DNA from: Anaeromusa acidaminophila DSM 3853
GTDB lineage: Bacteria > Bacillota > Negativicutes > Anaeromusales > Anaeromusaceae
Direction: 5' to 3'
Length of the DNA: 64,000 nucleotides
Assembly (NCBI RefSeq): GCF_000374545.1
Contig: NZ_KB894583.1
Location: 1 to 64,000, forward strand
The notes beneath the pieces are model-generated. The model did not search any database, was not told where the DNA came from, and worked only from the letters and a program-made list of their open reading frames with translations. This document shows, in pieces, positions 50,571-59,107 of the stretch. How positions within the stretch are numbered: position 1 is the first letter of the stretch; each line of letters opens with the position of its first letter. A program made the translations under genes and the position numbers.

Positions 50571-51113
50571 ATGGCTGGATTGCTGATTCAACCGCAACCA
50601 AGCGGCAATATACAGGCGTTAAACCGGCAGGGACAAAACGCGCCCTTGTCCGGCGTTTCTCCGGCGGGACAAGACAATAGCTGGCAGGCTCAGATTGGCC
50701 CGGCATACAAATTAGAGTTGTCGGAGGCTGCTAAAAACAGCTGGGCGGACCCGGAGGTGCGGCGATTGAAGCAGACTGGGCAGATTGAGTGTCAAACCTG
50801 CAAAAATCGAACCTATCAGGATGGCTCGGATGATCCAGGGGTCTCTTTTAAGAGTCCTACGCATATTGCGCCGGAAAATGCCGCTGCTGCAGTTAGTTCT
50901 CACGAACAGGAGCATGTAGTGCGGGAACAATCGTCGGCGCAGGCGGAAGGACGCAAGGTTATTGCGCAGAGTGTGCAAATCTACACATCCGTATGTCCGG
51001 AATGCGGCCGCAGCTATGTATCTGGCGGACAAACAAAAACAACTACTGCCGCGGAAGCGAAGCCGCCGGAGCCGAATGAAAAGCTGGGCGGTCAGGTGGA
51101 TATGATGGCATGA
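50571..51113 (+). CDS. SprA-related putative metalloprotease-like protein (CJM1_0395 type)
   Basis: The 180-residue protein starts at ATG 50571 with GGGAGG upstream. It carries a CxxC pair (IECQTCKNRTYQDGSDDPG), a zinc-peptidase-like HExxH (SSHEQEHVVREQ, ~111-122) and a second CxxC (SVCPECGRSYVSGG). This CxxC-HExxH-CxxC layout matches the SprA-related family, annotated as putative metalloproteases. There is no signal peptide. Activity is not shown for the family as far as I know. It stands alone with a terminator. Confidence 0.75.
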   Translation: MAGLLIQPQPSGNIQALNRQGQNAPLSGVSPAGQDNSWQAQIGPAYKLELSEAAKNSWADPEVRRLKQTGQIECQTCKNRTYQDGSDDPGVSFKSPTHIAPENAAAAVSSHEQEHVVREQSSAQAEGRKVIAQSVQIYTSVCPECGRSYVSGGQTKTTTAAEAKPPEPNEKLGGQVDMMA

Positions 51114-51119
51114 GTTTCC

Positions 51120-51146
51120 AAGACCGCTAAGGCGGTCTTTTTTTAT
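51120..51146 (+). terminator. Terminator after the SprA-related gene
   Basis: AAGACCGC and GCGGTCTT are separated by TAAG and followed by seven T residues. Confidence 0.88.
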
Positions 51147-51238
51147 GAAGTGTAAGGGGATTTTCTTGACGGTGCCGGAGTCGGGTGCGACAATAGATAT
51201 TGGAGTCGCCAGGACGGTGGGACGGGAGCTGTGTATGT

Positions 51239-52201
51239 GTGGGCGTTTTTTTCTATATTTTAAGTCATAATATTATTCCTATTTTTTTACTGATTTCATT
51301 AGGCTTTATTATTGCTAAAAAGTTTGAAATTCAGATTTTAAGCCTTACGAAGTTGATGTTTTATCTTTTTGTGCCTTCTTTTATTTTTGTGAATCTCTAT
51401 ACTACTCATTTGAAACTGGATTTGCTAATCGTATTGTTGTGCGGTATTTTGATGCTGCTAACAAACGATTTATTGTCGCGGATGATTGCTAAACGACGCG
51501 GGTATGATATTGGCTTGGCTAATGCGTTTAAAAGCTCCATTATGTTCAACAACTCAGGGAATATAGGCGTTTCTCTGGCTACGTTGATTTTTGGAGGCGC
51601 TCCCTTTGTCGTTAACGGTCAAACTCCCTATTTAAACGAAGCCGTTACGGCGCAAATCATGATTTTAGTTTTGCAAAACATCGGCGTTAATACGCTAGGA
51701 TTTTATTATGCCGGCAGAGCCAACCGCAGCGTACGGGATTCCGTGAAAACCATTTTGACAATGCCGTCGATTTACGCCATTCCTTTGGCATTGGCGTTGA
51801 AAAGCATGGAAGTGGACATTACTGGCACGCCTTTTTGGCCGACCCTGGAGTATCTAAAAGCAGGCATGGTTCCCATGGCGCTCATTACGCTGGGCGTTCA
51901 GTTGGCTAGAACCCAGTTTGACTTTAAGGATCGAGATGTACATGCTTCTGTGTTCATTAAATTAGTGCTTAGCCCGCTAATGGCTCTTTTTTATATCTAT
52001 TGCTTCGGCCTGAGCGGCGTGGTGGCCCAAACGGTGATGATTGCTCATGCAGTACCGACGGCGGTAAACACGGCCTTGATTGCTGTAGAGTGCAAAAGTT
52101 GCCCTGACTTTGCTTCGCAGGCGGTTATGATGTCGACGCTGCTAAGCGCAGTGACCTTGACCATGACGGTGTATGCTGCGCAACATATTTTCCCAGTATG
52201 A
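51239..52201 (+). CDS. AEC-family transporter, second copy
   Basis: The protein has about 320 residues from GTG 51239 (GGGAG ten bases upstream; other in-frame starts lie upstream). Ten membrane helices have the AEC inverted repeat: FLLISLGFIIAKKFEIQ, SSIMFNNSGNIGVSLATLIF, AGMVPMALITLGVQLARTQF and HAVPTAVNTALIAVECK. It differs strongly from the carrier at 26333, so it is not a recent duplicate. Substrate unknown. Confidence 0.8.
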   Translation: MGVFFYILSHNIIPIFLLISLGFIIAKKFEIQILSLTKLMFYLFVPSFIFVNLYTTHLKLDLLIVLLCGILMLLTNDLLSRMIAKRRGYDIGLANAFKSSIMFNNSGNIGVSLATLIFGGAPFVVNGQTPYLNEAVTAQIMILVLQNIGVNTLGFYYAGRANRSVRDSVKTILTMPSIYAIPLALALKSMEVDITGTPFWPTLEYLKAGMVPMALITLGVQLARTQFDFKDRDVHASVFIKLVLSPLMALFYIYCFGLSGVVAQTVMIAHAVPTAVNTALIAVECKSCPDFASQAVMMSTLLSAVTLTMTVYAAQHIFPV

Positions 52202-52357
52202 GGTTGAATGCAGGATTCTCTGCCTTTGTGCAGAAATCAAGGTAGGGAACGATCACAACTAGCGATCAAGCGATGAGGTTCTGAAAAAGTGCAGTGTGAA
52301 AAGCAAACAGAGAGCCGCTAGTATAAAAACGGTTTTCTTAAAAATGGAGGAGATACT

Positions 52358-52930
52358 ATGGAACAGGATAGCAAAAATAGCCAACAGAAATGGCAAGAGC
52401 AGCTTTTAGCAAGTCGGTCTATTATTCTTACCGGTGAAATTACGCAAGAAGTGGCGGAAAGTGTAGCTTCCCGGCTGCTTCTTCTACAGGAACAAGGCGA
52501 TGACCCCATTAAGCTGTACATCAACAGCCCTGGGGGCCATGTTGAATCCGGCGATACGATTCACGATATGATTCGTTTTGTGAAGCCCCGTGTGCTGGTA
52601 ATCGGCACTGGCTGGGTGGCTAGCGCAGGTATTACCATTTATCTTGCCGTTCCCAAGGAAGACCGCATATCGTTGCCTAATACGCGCTATATGATTCATC
52701 AGCCACTGGGAGGCGTGCGGGGTCAGGCGTCGGATATTCGTATTGAAGCGGAAGAAATCGTCAAGGTTCGCAGTCGCATCAACCGCTTGATTAGCGCAGG
52801 CACTGGGCAGCCTTTGGAAAAGGTTGAACAGGATACCTTGCGCAACTACTGGCTCAGCGCCGAAGACGCCAAAGCGTACGGCCTTGTGGGACAAATTGTG
52901 GAGAAGTACGAGGATTTGCCGAAACTGTAA
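52358..52930 (+). CDS. ClpP-family serine protease subunit with a Ser-His-Asn triad
   Basis: The 190-residue ClpP homologue has catalytic Ser89 in GWVASAGITIY and His114 in YMIHQPLGG at the normal 25-residue spacing. Aligned with E. coli ClpP, the position of the catalytic Asp171 (TERD) is Asn163 (TLRN). Listeria ClpP1 also has Asn there and is a weakly active partner of ClpP2. No clpX gene is adjacent. It is probably a secondary ClpP that works in a mixed ring with a housekeeping ClpP encoded elsewhere. RBS GGAGGAG precedes the ATG. Confidence 0.88.
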   Translation: MEQDSKNSQQKWQEQLLASRSIILTGEITQEVAESVASRLLLLQEQGDDPIKLYINSPGGHVESGDTIHDMIRFVKPRVLVIGTGWVASAGITIYLAVPKEDRISLPNTRYMIHQPLGGVRGQASDIRIEAEEIVKVRSRINRLISAGTGQPLEKVEQDTLRNYWLSAEDAKAYGLVGQIVEKYEDLPKL

Positions 52931-52941
52931 GCGATTGAAAG

Positions 52942-52984
52942 ACGAACAAGAAAACCGGAGTGACCTGAGGGTGTGACTGAGGTC
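52942..52984. repeat. R3 repeat unit after the clpP-like gene
   Basis: GACGAACAAGAAAACCGGAG then TGACCTGAGGGTGTGACTGAGGTC begins 12 bases after the stop codon. Confidence 0.7.
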
Positions 52985-52993
52985 ATTAGATAG

Positions 52994-53050
52994 TAAAGCC
53001 CCAGACTTTGTTGCACTCGTTTGTGTGCAATAGAGCCTGGGGCTTTCTTC
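52994..53050 (+). terminator. Terminator after the clpP-like gene
   Basis: AAAGCCCCAG pairs with CTGGGGCTTT, with an inner GTTGCAC/GTGTGCAA stem. A short T-rich tail follows. Confidence 0.75.
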
Positions 53051-53071
53051 GATATACTAGAATTTATAAAT

Positions 53072-53252
53072 GAACCGCGAAAGGCGCGAAAGGGTTTTAG
53101 AATTTAAAATCTCTTTCTCTGCTTTTCGCGGCATCTGTGTTCCGTTTTCCCGTACTCCGTAACGCCCTCCCTCTACTCCCTTGACTCTTGTTCAAAAATC
53201 GTAATCCTCCAGCGTACCCTCCCGCGACTCCGGTTCTCTTGTTCAATCTCCT
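53072..53252. repeat. Repeat cluster: CGCGAAA inverted repeat and two tandem R3 units
   Basis: GAACCGCGAAAGGCGCGAAA at 53072 pairs with TTTTCGCGG near 53123-53131. R3 units follow at 53161-53199 and 53206-53252 (CCCGCGACTCCGGTTCTCTT, GTTCAATC). The gap 52931-53261 contains no gene. On the minus strand the units directly follow the RMD1-family stop codon. Confidence 0.7.
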
Positions 53253-53261
53253 CGTACCTTC

Positions 53262-54089
53262 TTAGTGCAGCGGGCTGATGAACATGCTGTACAAGGAGAG
53301 GACAATTTCAATCATAATGAGGATGATGATCGCCCACTCCAGACGTGTGCCCCGACGGGCGTGAACCAAGCCAGAGAAAGCTTCGGTGATGTCCATGAGA
53401 GTTTCCGTTTTATGGCGAAGATTTTCATAACGCTCTTTCAGCTCGAAGAGCGTGGACAGTTCGTTGTGCAGCGAAGCCGCCGCTTCGTTATCCCAGGTAA
53501 TATCCGGATTGTCGAGAAGCATGATATACGAAATGGTATTTAAACGAAAACGCAAAATATTAGCAGTCATGCGGGCTAAGCCGCTATCGGTCATGCCCAG
53601 TTCACCGCGGCTGAGATTGTTCACGACCGCTTCAATGCGATCCAATAAAGCGTCAACTTCATTTTCGTTTTTTTCGAGAGAGACGGATTTAGCTAAAATA
53701 GTGGCGATGATTTCTAAATGGTAGTCGTATTGGGCCGCGACAACGAGGCTATCGTTATTGATAGAGAAGTCTGCATCCGGGTTGACTTCAAGCTTATAAT
53801 CATCCTCGTAAGGGAAGTTCTGCGAAATGTCTATTTCTGGCTCCAGACGTTTTAAGTAATGAATCACATCCAGAATTTCATGATGCTGCAGATTGACGCA
53901 AACTACGCTTCCAAAATGAAAAAGATAGACCATTTTATGATCGTTGTCGTTGACAATCCCTTGTAGTTGGTCCTGCTTAAGCAGCAAGGGATCTTCCCAT
54001 TTAAATTTTCTCTGGATGCCGAAATGCGGCGCAATTTTGTTTAAATGCAGCTCATTGCCTATTACAATGGCTTTGAATTCAGTATACAT
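53262..54089 (-). CDS. RMD1/DUF155-family protein with C-terminal membrane helix
   Basis: The protein has 275 residues from ATG 54089, with GGAGG upstream. It shows the RMD1 family layout: an N-terminal alpha/beta region ending with FHFGSVVCVNLQHHEILDVI, a middle helical part (LEIIATILAKSVSLEKNENE, SRGELGMTDSGLARMTANIL) and a long coiled region (LHNELSTLFELKERYENLRHK). It ends in one membrane helix (WAIIILIMIEIVLSLYSMF). Yeast and animal relatives (Rmd1, RMND1) are mitochondrial membrane proteins needed for translation or meiosis. The bacterial role is unknown. Confidence 0.85.
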   Translation of the reverse strand: MYTEFKAIVIGNELHLNKIAPHFGIQRKFKWEDPLLLKQDQLQGIVNDNDHKMVYLFHFGSVVCVNLQHHEILDVIHYLKRLEPEIDISQNFPYEDDYKLEVNPDADFSINNDSLVVAAQYDYHLEIIATILAKSVSLEKNENEVDALLDRIEAVVNNLSRGELGMTDSGLARMTANILRFRLNTISYIMLLDNPDITWDNEAAASLHNELSTLFELKERYENLRHKTETLMDITEAFSGLVHARRGTRLEWAIIILIMIEIVLSLYSMFISPLH

Positions 54090-54275
54090 AGATTTTATCC
54101 TCCAAAACACGGAAATATCGCTGGACGATGCGAAAATGTTTGCGAAAATATGCTATTTGTAGTACACTCAAAATACTGTTCATGGTTCCACAGGGAGCAG
54201 CCGTCCGTTAGGTTCATTGGACGTTGCATTGTCTGAGGGACTTTTCTTTATGTCTGAGCGTAGCCTATTTTTTCC

Positions 54276-54304
54276 TTTTTGTAAAGCAAAGACCAGTGTA
54301 TAAT
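54276..54304 (+). promoter_or_regulatory. Possible promoter of nspC
   Basis: TTTTTG, 17 bases, then a perfect TATAAT (54299-54304). It leaves an untranslated leader of roughly 75 bases. The leader (54311-54387) shows no obvious riboswitch. Confidence 0.45.
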
Positions 54305-54387
54305 GCTGGTTTAGTGTAAAAAGAATGTAAACTTTATGCGCAGACTCTATCGGTCATACCCGGAAATCGCGTAGTATAGGAGACAGG

Positions 54388-55494
54388 ATGATGAAGCTAA
54401 CTACTCCCTATTATTTGATTGATGAGAAAAAACTACAACGCAATATGGAAATCATCAAACAGGTGCGGGATTTGTCTGGAGCCAAGTCGGTGCTGGCTTT
54501 GAAATGCTTTGCCACCTGGTCTGTTTTTGATTTGATGAGCCAGTATATGGACGGTACTACGTCCAGTTCTTTGTATGAAGCGCGCCTGGGGCATGAAAAA
54601 TTCGGCAAGGAAACTCATGCCTATTGCGTCGGCTACTCGGCGTCAGATGTTGCGGAAGTCGCGTCGTTTGCGGACAAGGTGATTTTTAATTCCTTCTCCC
54701 AACTGGACCGTTACCATGACGTTACTAAAGGGGTCAAGCTGGGCTTGCGAGTTAATCCGGGCTTTAGCACATCCGGTTTTGACTTGGCGGATCCGGCGCG
54801 GCGCTATTCGCGTTTGGGCGTACAGGATATGGTGGAGCTTCGACGACGGTTGCCGCTTTTGAGCGGCTTAATGTTTCATTATAATTGCGAAAATGACAGC
54901 GTCGCATCCTTTCGAGACCAATTGCAGCGTTTGGGAGAAACCTATGGGGAATTTTTGCACCAGCTGCAGTGGATCAGCCTGGGCGGCGGTCTGTATTTTA
55001 CCAAAGAAGGGTATCCGGTAGAAGAGTTTGCGGCCTTGTTGAAGGAATTTGCCGCTCAATACGGCGTGCAAATTTATTTGGAGCCAGGCGAAAGCTCGAT
55101 TACCGGCTGTGCGGAATTGGTAACAAGCGTAGTGGATATCGTTCATAACGAAATGGACATTGCCATTGTAGATGCGTCGGTAGAGGCGCATATGCTGGAT
55201 CTTTTGATTTATCGTCTGGAAGGGAAAATGGAGCAGCCGCAAGAAGCAAAGCGTCGTTATATGGTGGCGGGACGTTCTTGCCTAGCGGGCGATGTTTTCG
55301 GAACCTTTGACTTTGAACGGGATTTGGAAATCGGCAGTGAAATTCGTTTGATGGATGCAGCTGGCTATACAATGGTAAAGAAGAACTGGTTTAACGGCCT
55401 GCAGATGCCGGCTATTGTGGTAAAACGGTTGGATGGTACGCTGGAATGCGTGCGATCTTTTAGCTATGAGGATTTCAGAACGGCTTTGTCTTAG
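54388..55494 (+). CDS. nspC: Carboxynorspermidine/carboxyspermidine decarboxylase
   Basis: The 368-residue PLP-dependent alanine-racemase-fold decarboxylase has PLP Lys at LALKCFATWSVFDL (~39), TSSSLYEARLG, GLRVNPGFSTSGFDLADPARR (substrate loop typical of NspC), MFHYNCENDS, SLGGGLYFTKEGYP, LEPGESSI and AGRSCLAGDVFG with the catalytic Cys at ~293. It releases CO2 from carboxy(nor)spermidine in the alternative polyamine route. It forms an operon with the dehydrogenase 30 bases downstream. ATG 54388 or 54391 is the start. Confidence 0.93.
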   Translation: MMKLTTPYYLIDEKKLQRNMEIIKQVRDLSGAKSVLALKCFATWSVFDLMSQYMDGTTSSSLYEARLGHEKFGKETHAYCVGYSASDVAEVASFADKVIFNSFSQLDRYHDVTKGVKLGLRVNPGFSTSGFDLADPARRYSRLGVQDMVELRRRLPLLSGLMFHYNCENDSVASFRDQLQRLGETYGEFLHQLQWISLGGGLYFTKEGYPVEEFAALLKEFAAQYGVQIYLEPGESSITGCAELVTSVVDIVHNEMDIAIVDASVEAHMLDLLIYRLEGKMEQPQEAKRRYMVAGRSCLAGDVFGTFDFERDLEIGSEIRLMDAAGYTMVKKNWFNGLQMPAIVVKRLDGTLECVRSFSYEDFRTALS

Positions 55495-55524
55495 AACGTT
55501 TTTGACAAGCAAAAGGAGGAAAAA

Positions 55525-56787
55525 ATGAAAAAAAATGTTTTGATCATCGGTGCTGGCGGCGTAGCTCATGTGGCAGCTCATAAATGTGCAATGCACAATG
55601 ATGTGCTGGGCGATATTTGTATTGCGTCGCGGACCCAGTCCAAGTGCGACGCTATTATTGAAAGCGTGCTGCGTAAAAACCACTTGAAGGATACTGCGAA
55701 AAAGCTCTATTCCCGCGCGGTGGACGCATTGGATATTCCGGCACTGGTCGCCTTGATTCAGGACACGAAATCGGAGATTGTTCTCAACTTGGGACAATCC
55801 TATGTCAATATGTCCGTGTTGGAGGCGTGCATCGAAACAGGCGCTGTATATATGGATACAGCCATCCATGAAGAACCGGACAAGGTTTGCGAAAACCCGC
55901 CATGGTACGAAAATTATGAGTGGAAGCGCAAAGAGCGTTGTGCGGAAAAAGGCGTTACCGCTATTTTGGGCGCAGGCTTTGATCCTGGCGTGGTTAACGC
56001 CTGGTGCGCTCTGGCGCAGCAAAAATATTTCGATACCATTGACACCATTGATATTTTGGATGTCAATGCCGGCAGCCATGGCAAGTATTTTGCCACGAAC
56101 TTTGATCCTGAGATCAATTTCCGGGAGTTTAAAAAGGTTTGGACTTGGGATGAGCGTCAGTGGAAGCTGCAAAAAGTTCATTCCATTCGCATGGACTATG
56201 ATTTCCCGGTAGTGGGAAGCTGCCCAGTATACCTTACAGGCCATGACGAATTGCACTCGCTGTCGAAGAACATCGACGCCAATTCGATTCGTTTTTGGAT
56301 GGGCTTTGGCGACCATTATCTGAACGTCTTTTCCGTGTTGACCAATCTCGGCATGACTTCGGAAAAACCGGTGCGTTTGCCGGATGGCACGGAAGTAGTC
56401 CCGCTGAAGGTGCTGAAGGCCCTTCTGCCGGACCCGTCTTCTCTGGCGCCTGGTTATACTGGCAAGACCTGTATCGGTAACTTTATCAGCGGCATGAAAG
56501 ACGGTCAGAAGCGGGAAATTTTCATTTACAATACCTGCGACCATGCGGAATGCTACCAAGAGGTAGAGGCTCAAGCTATCAGCTATACCGCAGGCGTACC
56601 GGCTGCAGCTGCGGCTATTCTAGTCGCCCGGGGCGAATGGGATGTAAAACATATGGTCAATGTGGAGGAACTGGATCCGGTGCCCTTTATTGAGCTGTTG
56701 GATCAGATCGGCTTGCCTACGGAAGTGGAAGAAAAGCCGTTGGCCTTTGTACCGCCGGCGATTGCCGCGCTGGAGAGCGTCGACTAA
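55525..56787 (+). CDS. Carboxynorspermidine/carboxyspermidine synthase (saccharopine dehydrogenase-like)
   Basis: The 420-residue protein has an N-terminal Rossmann motif (LIIGAGGVAHVAAHKC) and CANSDH-type blocks ASRTQSKCD, YMDTAIHEEPD, AILGAGFDPGVVNAWCALAQ, NAGSHGKYFATNFDPEINFR and FIYNTCDHAECYQEVEAQAI. It reductively condenses aspartate semialdehyde with diaminopropane or putrescine using NADPH. NspC then decarboxylates the product to norspermidine or spermidine. AAAAGGAGG precedes the ATG. The amine used cannot be set by sequence alone. Confidence 0.93.
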   Translation: MKKNVLIIGAGGVAHVAAHKCAMHNDVLGDICIASRTQSKCDAIIESVLRKNHLKDTAKKLYSRAVDALDIPALVALIQDTKSEIVLNLGQSYVNMSVLEACIETGAVYMDTAIHEEPDKVCENPPWYENYEWKRKERCAEKGVTAILGAGFDPGVVNAWCALAQQKYFDTIDTIDILDVNAGSHGKYFATNFDPEINFREFKKVWTWDERQWKLQKVHSIRMDYDFPVVGSCPVYLTGHDELHSLSKNIDANSIRFWMGFGDHYLNVFSVLTNLGMTSEKPVRLPDGTEVVPLKVLKALLPDPSSLAPGYTGKTCIGNFISGMKDGQKREIFIYNTCDHAECYQEVEAQAISYTAGVPAAAAAILVARGEWDVKHMVNVEELDPVPFIELLDQIGLPTEVEEKPLAFVPPAIAALESVD

Positions 56788-56801
56788 ATTACTGAATTAT
56801 T

Positions 56802-56836
56802 AAACCTCCCGCAAGACCTGCGGGAGGTTTCTTTAA
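56802..56836 (+). terminator. Terminator after the polyamine operon
   Basis: AAACCTCCCGCA and TGCGGGAGGTTT form a perfect 12-bp stem with an AGACC loop, followed by CTTT. Confidence 0.88.
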
Positions 56837-56857
56837 ATATACCAGGCTTAACAAAAC

Positions 56858-56879
56858 GAACCGCGAAATACGCGAAGGG
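56858..56879. repeat. CGCGAAA repeat fragment
   Basis: GAACCGCGAAATACGCGAAG matches 5732-5760 and 53072-53092. Confidence 0.55.
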
Positions 56880-56919
56880 ATTTTTCAAGATTATGCGGAA
56901 TAAACGGCGGCATAACTGT

Positions 56920-57067
56920 ATTTGAGACAAGATTTCCGCGCGACTCGCAAAAATAGGAGCCGCCGGCAGTTCCGCGAACTCGCTGGCGCTCAGACATACG
57001 GAACTTTTTTCCGTCGTCTCCTGTTTTTGCGTCCTGCGGACCGTCTTGCTCCAAAAAAGTCTCAAAT
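56920..57067. repeat. R1 structured repeat, copy C
   Basis: The ends are ATTTGAGAC/GTCTCAAAT, with a 14-bp inner stem CGCAAAAATAGGAG/CTCCTGTTTTTGCG and core AGTTCCG/CGGAACT. It is about 90 percent identical to copy B. Similarity to B begins at about 56882, 38 bases upstream of the left end. Minus-strand reading frames across B and C look alike only because the DNA is repeated. Confidence 0.85.
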
Positions 57068-57115
57068 ACAATCACGGCCACCGCAGTCTCAGTCGTGCCC
57101 TCACTTTAAGCAGTA

Positions 57116-57246
57116 GACGTCGGTCCATGCCTTCCATGGCGTTTTTAGATGAGACCGGATGCTATGCCATCCCTAGCGCATCCGGCATTAGGTACATCAC
57201 GTACCGTCCCCTGCTTCCAGCACCGTCGTACTCCTGTTAAATTCCA
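57116..57246. repeat. R2 hairpin-array repeat, copy 2
   Basis: The order of motifs is the same as at 4422. The main stem here is CCGGATGC/GCATCCGG, where copy 1 has CCGGCAAT/ATTGCCGG: four pairs changed together. The next hairpin is GGTAC/GTACC against GGCAC/GTGCC. The small ATCCA-type hairpin is TGC/GCA against CGC/GCG. The tail is ACTCCTGTTAAATTC. An R3 unit follows at 57250-57292. No gene is seen in the gap 56788-57327. Confidence 0.82.
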
Positions 57247-57249
57247 TAA

Positions 57250-57292
57250 CCCTCCGTCGGACCCTCTCGCGACTCTGGTTCTCTTGTTCGAC
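57250..57292. repeat. R3 repeat unit before the cyclophilin gene
   Basis: CCCTCCGTCGGACCCTCTCG then CGACTCTGGTTCTCTTGTTC lies 35 bases before the start codon. This is one of the few copies placed upstream of a gene rather than after one. Confidence 0.65.
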
Positions 57293-57327
57293 ATTTTCAG
57301 TCTAAAACAAAATGGAGGTTCTTATTA

Positions 57328-57939
57328 ATGAAAAAGATGTTGATTTTGGCTGTGACATTTCTATTTTGCTTAACCGCGGTGACCGGTTGTGCTGGCCCTG
57401 GAAGCAAAACGGCGGAAAAAACGGAGCCTGTAAAAGCAGACACACCCTTGCCGCCGGCGGATTCGAACAAGAAAAACAGCTTGGCTGTTTTTGAAACTTC
57501 TATGGGAACCTTTAAAGTGGAACTGTTTGAAGATAAGGCGCCTCGGACGGCTCAGAATTTTATTTCCTTGGTAAATAAAGGATTTTACAACGGCCTGATT
57601 TTTCATCGCGTGATTGACGGCTTTATGATTCAAGGGGGCGATCCCAAGGGCAACGGCACCGGAGGCCCTGGCTATGTGATTCCCGATGAATTTCATAAAG
57701 ACTTGAAACACACCGGCGCGGGCATTTTATCCATGGCGAATGCCGGTCCCAACACCGGCGGCTCTCAGTTCTTTATCACGCTGGACGCCACGCCTTGGCT
57801 GGATGGCAAGCATGCCATCTTTGGCAAGGTAGTAGAAGGCTTGGATGTGGTCAAAGCCATTGGCAAGGTGAAAACAGGCGCCCAAGATCGGCCGCAGACC
57901 GATGTGGTTATGAAAAAAGTCACTATTGTTGCTCCTTGA
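57328..57939 (+). CDS. Cyclophilin-type peptidyl-prolyl isomerase lipoprotein
   Basis: The 203-residue protein has a lipoprotein signal (LTAVTGC, Cys ~21), a short linker rich in K, E and P, and a cyclophilin domain from ~50: [20 protein letters not shown] with the catalytic Arg, [20 protein letters not shown] and [14 protein letters not shown]. It speeds proline isomerisation in proteins folding outside the membrane. TGGAGG precedes the ATG. The yigZ-like gene starts eight bases after its stop. Confidence 0.93.
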   Translation: MKKMLILAVTFLFCLTAVTGCAGPGSKTAEKTEPVKADTPLPPADSNKKNSLAVFETSMGTFKVELFEDKAPRTAQNFISLVNKGFYNGLIFHRVIDGFMIQGGDPKGNGTGGPGYVIPDEFHKDLKHTGAGILSMANAGPNTGGSQFFITLDATPWLDGKHAIFGKVVEGLDVVKAIGKVKTGAQDRPQTDVVMKKVTIVAP

Positions 57940-57947
57940 GGGACGCT

Positions 57948-58583
57948 ATGAGTGCATTACAGTCGTATCGATGTGTTAAAGGATATGGCGAAGCGCAGTT
58001 TGAGATCAACCGTTCGTTGTTTATTGGTTACGCTTCTAGGGCGGAGACGGTGGAAGAAGCAGTTGCCTTTATTCGGCAAATTCGGAAAAAGCATCCCGAT
58101 GCTACTCATAATTGCGCCGCGTACATCGTTGGCAAGCACAGCGAGCAGCAGAAAGCCGATGATGACGGCGAACCGACGGGGACGGCGGGTAAACCGATGC
58201 TGGAAGTGCTGAAAAAACAAAACCTGACTGATACGGCGCTCGTCGTGACGAGGTACTTTGGGGGCGTTAAATTGGGCGCAGGCGGGCTGATCCGCGCCTA
58301 CGGAAAAGCCGCCTCCGAAGGCGTAGCGGCGGCTGGCGTTGTTTCTTGCGAGCCCTATGCGTGCAGCGCCGTTTCTTGCGACTACGGTTTAATGTCGGTT
58401 TTGGAGCATCATTTGGGCCGGGATGGCTATGCAATCAAAGAGAAGGTCTTTGCGGAGCAGGTGACGCTATATGTATTGCACCGCCCGGAGGATACAGCTT
58501 TTTTTTCTAGGATTGCCGACTGGTCCGGCGGAACGGCCTGTATCAAAGAAGCTGGCGAGGAATATTGCGAAACTGAGCTTTAA
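57948..58583 (+). CDS. yigZ: YigZ/IMPACT-family protein
   Basis: The 211-residue protein starts at ATG 57948 with TGAGGG upstream. The conserved N-terminal half has FIGYASRAETVEEAVAFI, HPDATHNCAAYIVG, DDDGEPTGTAGKPMLEVL and VVTRYFGGVKLGAGGLIRAYG, the UPF0029 signature. A smaller ferredoxin-like C-terminal domain (DUF1949) follows. The eukaryotic relative IMPACT modulates Gcn2. The bacterial role is thought to be linked to translation or nucleotide-type ligands but is not settled. Confidence 0.94.
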   Translation: MSALQSYRCVKGYGEAQFEINRSLFIGYASRAETVEEAVAFIRQIRKKHPDATHNCAAYIVGKHSEQQKADDDGEPTGTAGKPMLEVLKKQNLTDTALVVTRYFGGVKLGAGGLIRAYGKAASEGVAAAGVVSCEPYACSAVSCDYGLMSVLEHHLGRDGYAIKEKVFAEQVTLYVLHRPEDTAFFSRIADWSGGTACIKEAGEEYCETEL

Positions 58584-58677
58584 TGGCGGATTTTTACAAG
58601 CCGTCTCTGTTGCTCCGAGGTACTATATAAGTGAAGTTGCTGGTCAGTAAAAGGCAACTACTTAGGAGGGAACGGGC

Positions 58678-58980
58678 ATGGCATTAAAAGCGGCATTTAT
58701 ATTCGTGGAGCCGGAGGCGGAAGCGTCAAAACATCGGACACAGGTCAAAACACCGCAGGTGGAGCTGACGGTTGTGGGAGTGGCGGACTATGCTGCGGCC
58801 GTAGCGGCGGCTCAGGAGCTGAAAACGCAGGGGATTGGGGCTATTGAGCTTTGCGGCGGCTTTGGCAGCGAGGGCGTGGCTCTGGTGCAAAAAGCCGTAG
58901 GTCCCGAGATTGCCGTCGGCGTTGTGCGCTTCGACAAGCATCCAGGCTTAGGACATCGCAGCGGGGATGAACTGTTTTAA
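58678..58980 (+). CDS. DUF6506-family small protein
   Basis: The 100-residue protein (MALKAAFIFVEPEAEASKHR at the start) contains VVGVADYAAAVAAAQELKTQ, GIGAIELCGGFGSEGVALVQ and AVGVVRFDKHPGLGHRSGDE. It fits DUF6506, whose function is unknown. A short alpha/beta fold is likely. TAGGAGGG precedes the ATG, and it has its own terminator. Confidence 0.75.
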   Translation: MALKAAFIFVEPEAEASKHRTQVKTPQVELTVVGVADYAAAVAAAQELKTQGIGAIELCGGFGSEGVALVQKAVGPEIAVGVVRFDKHPGLGHRSGDELF

Positions 58981-59003
58981 GAACTCTTGAAACGAGTACA
59001 AGA

Positions 59004-59042
59004 TGAAGTTACCTCTTCGTGCAGCGAGGAGGTAACTTCTTT
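59004..59042 (+). terminator. Terminator after the DUF6506 gene
   Basis: GAAGTTACCTC and GAGGTAACTTC form an 11-bp perfect stem with a 14-base loop, followed by TTTG. Confidence 0.8.
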
Positions 59043-59107
59043 GTTATAATAAGAGAAACTGTGCTTGTTATCATGCTGGGGCGTGTAGCAACAGAAAGGA
59101 TAAGACC

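Noticed and set aside
55282-56574. 430-codon minus-strand reading frame opposite the carboxynorspermidine synthase gene
   Set aside because: It is antisense to a clearly conserved enzyme. Its product is low in recognisable motifs and rich in His, Ile and Gln as expected from reverse reading, and it has no ribosome binding site.
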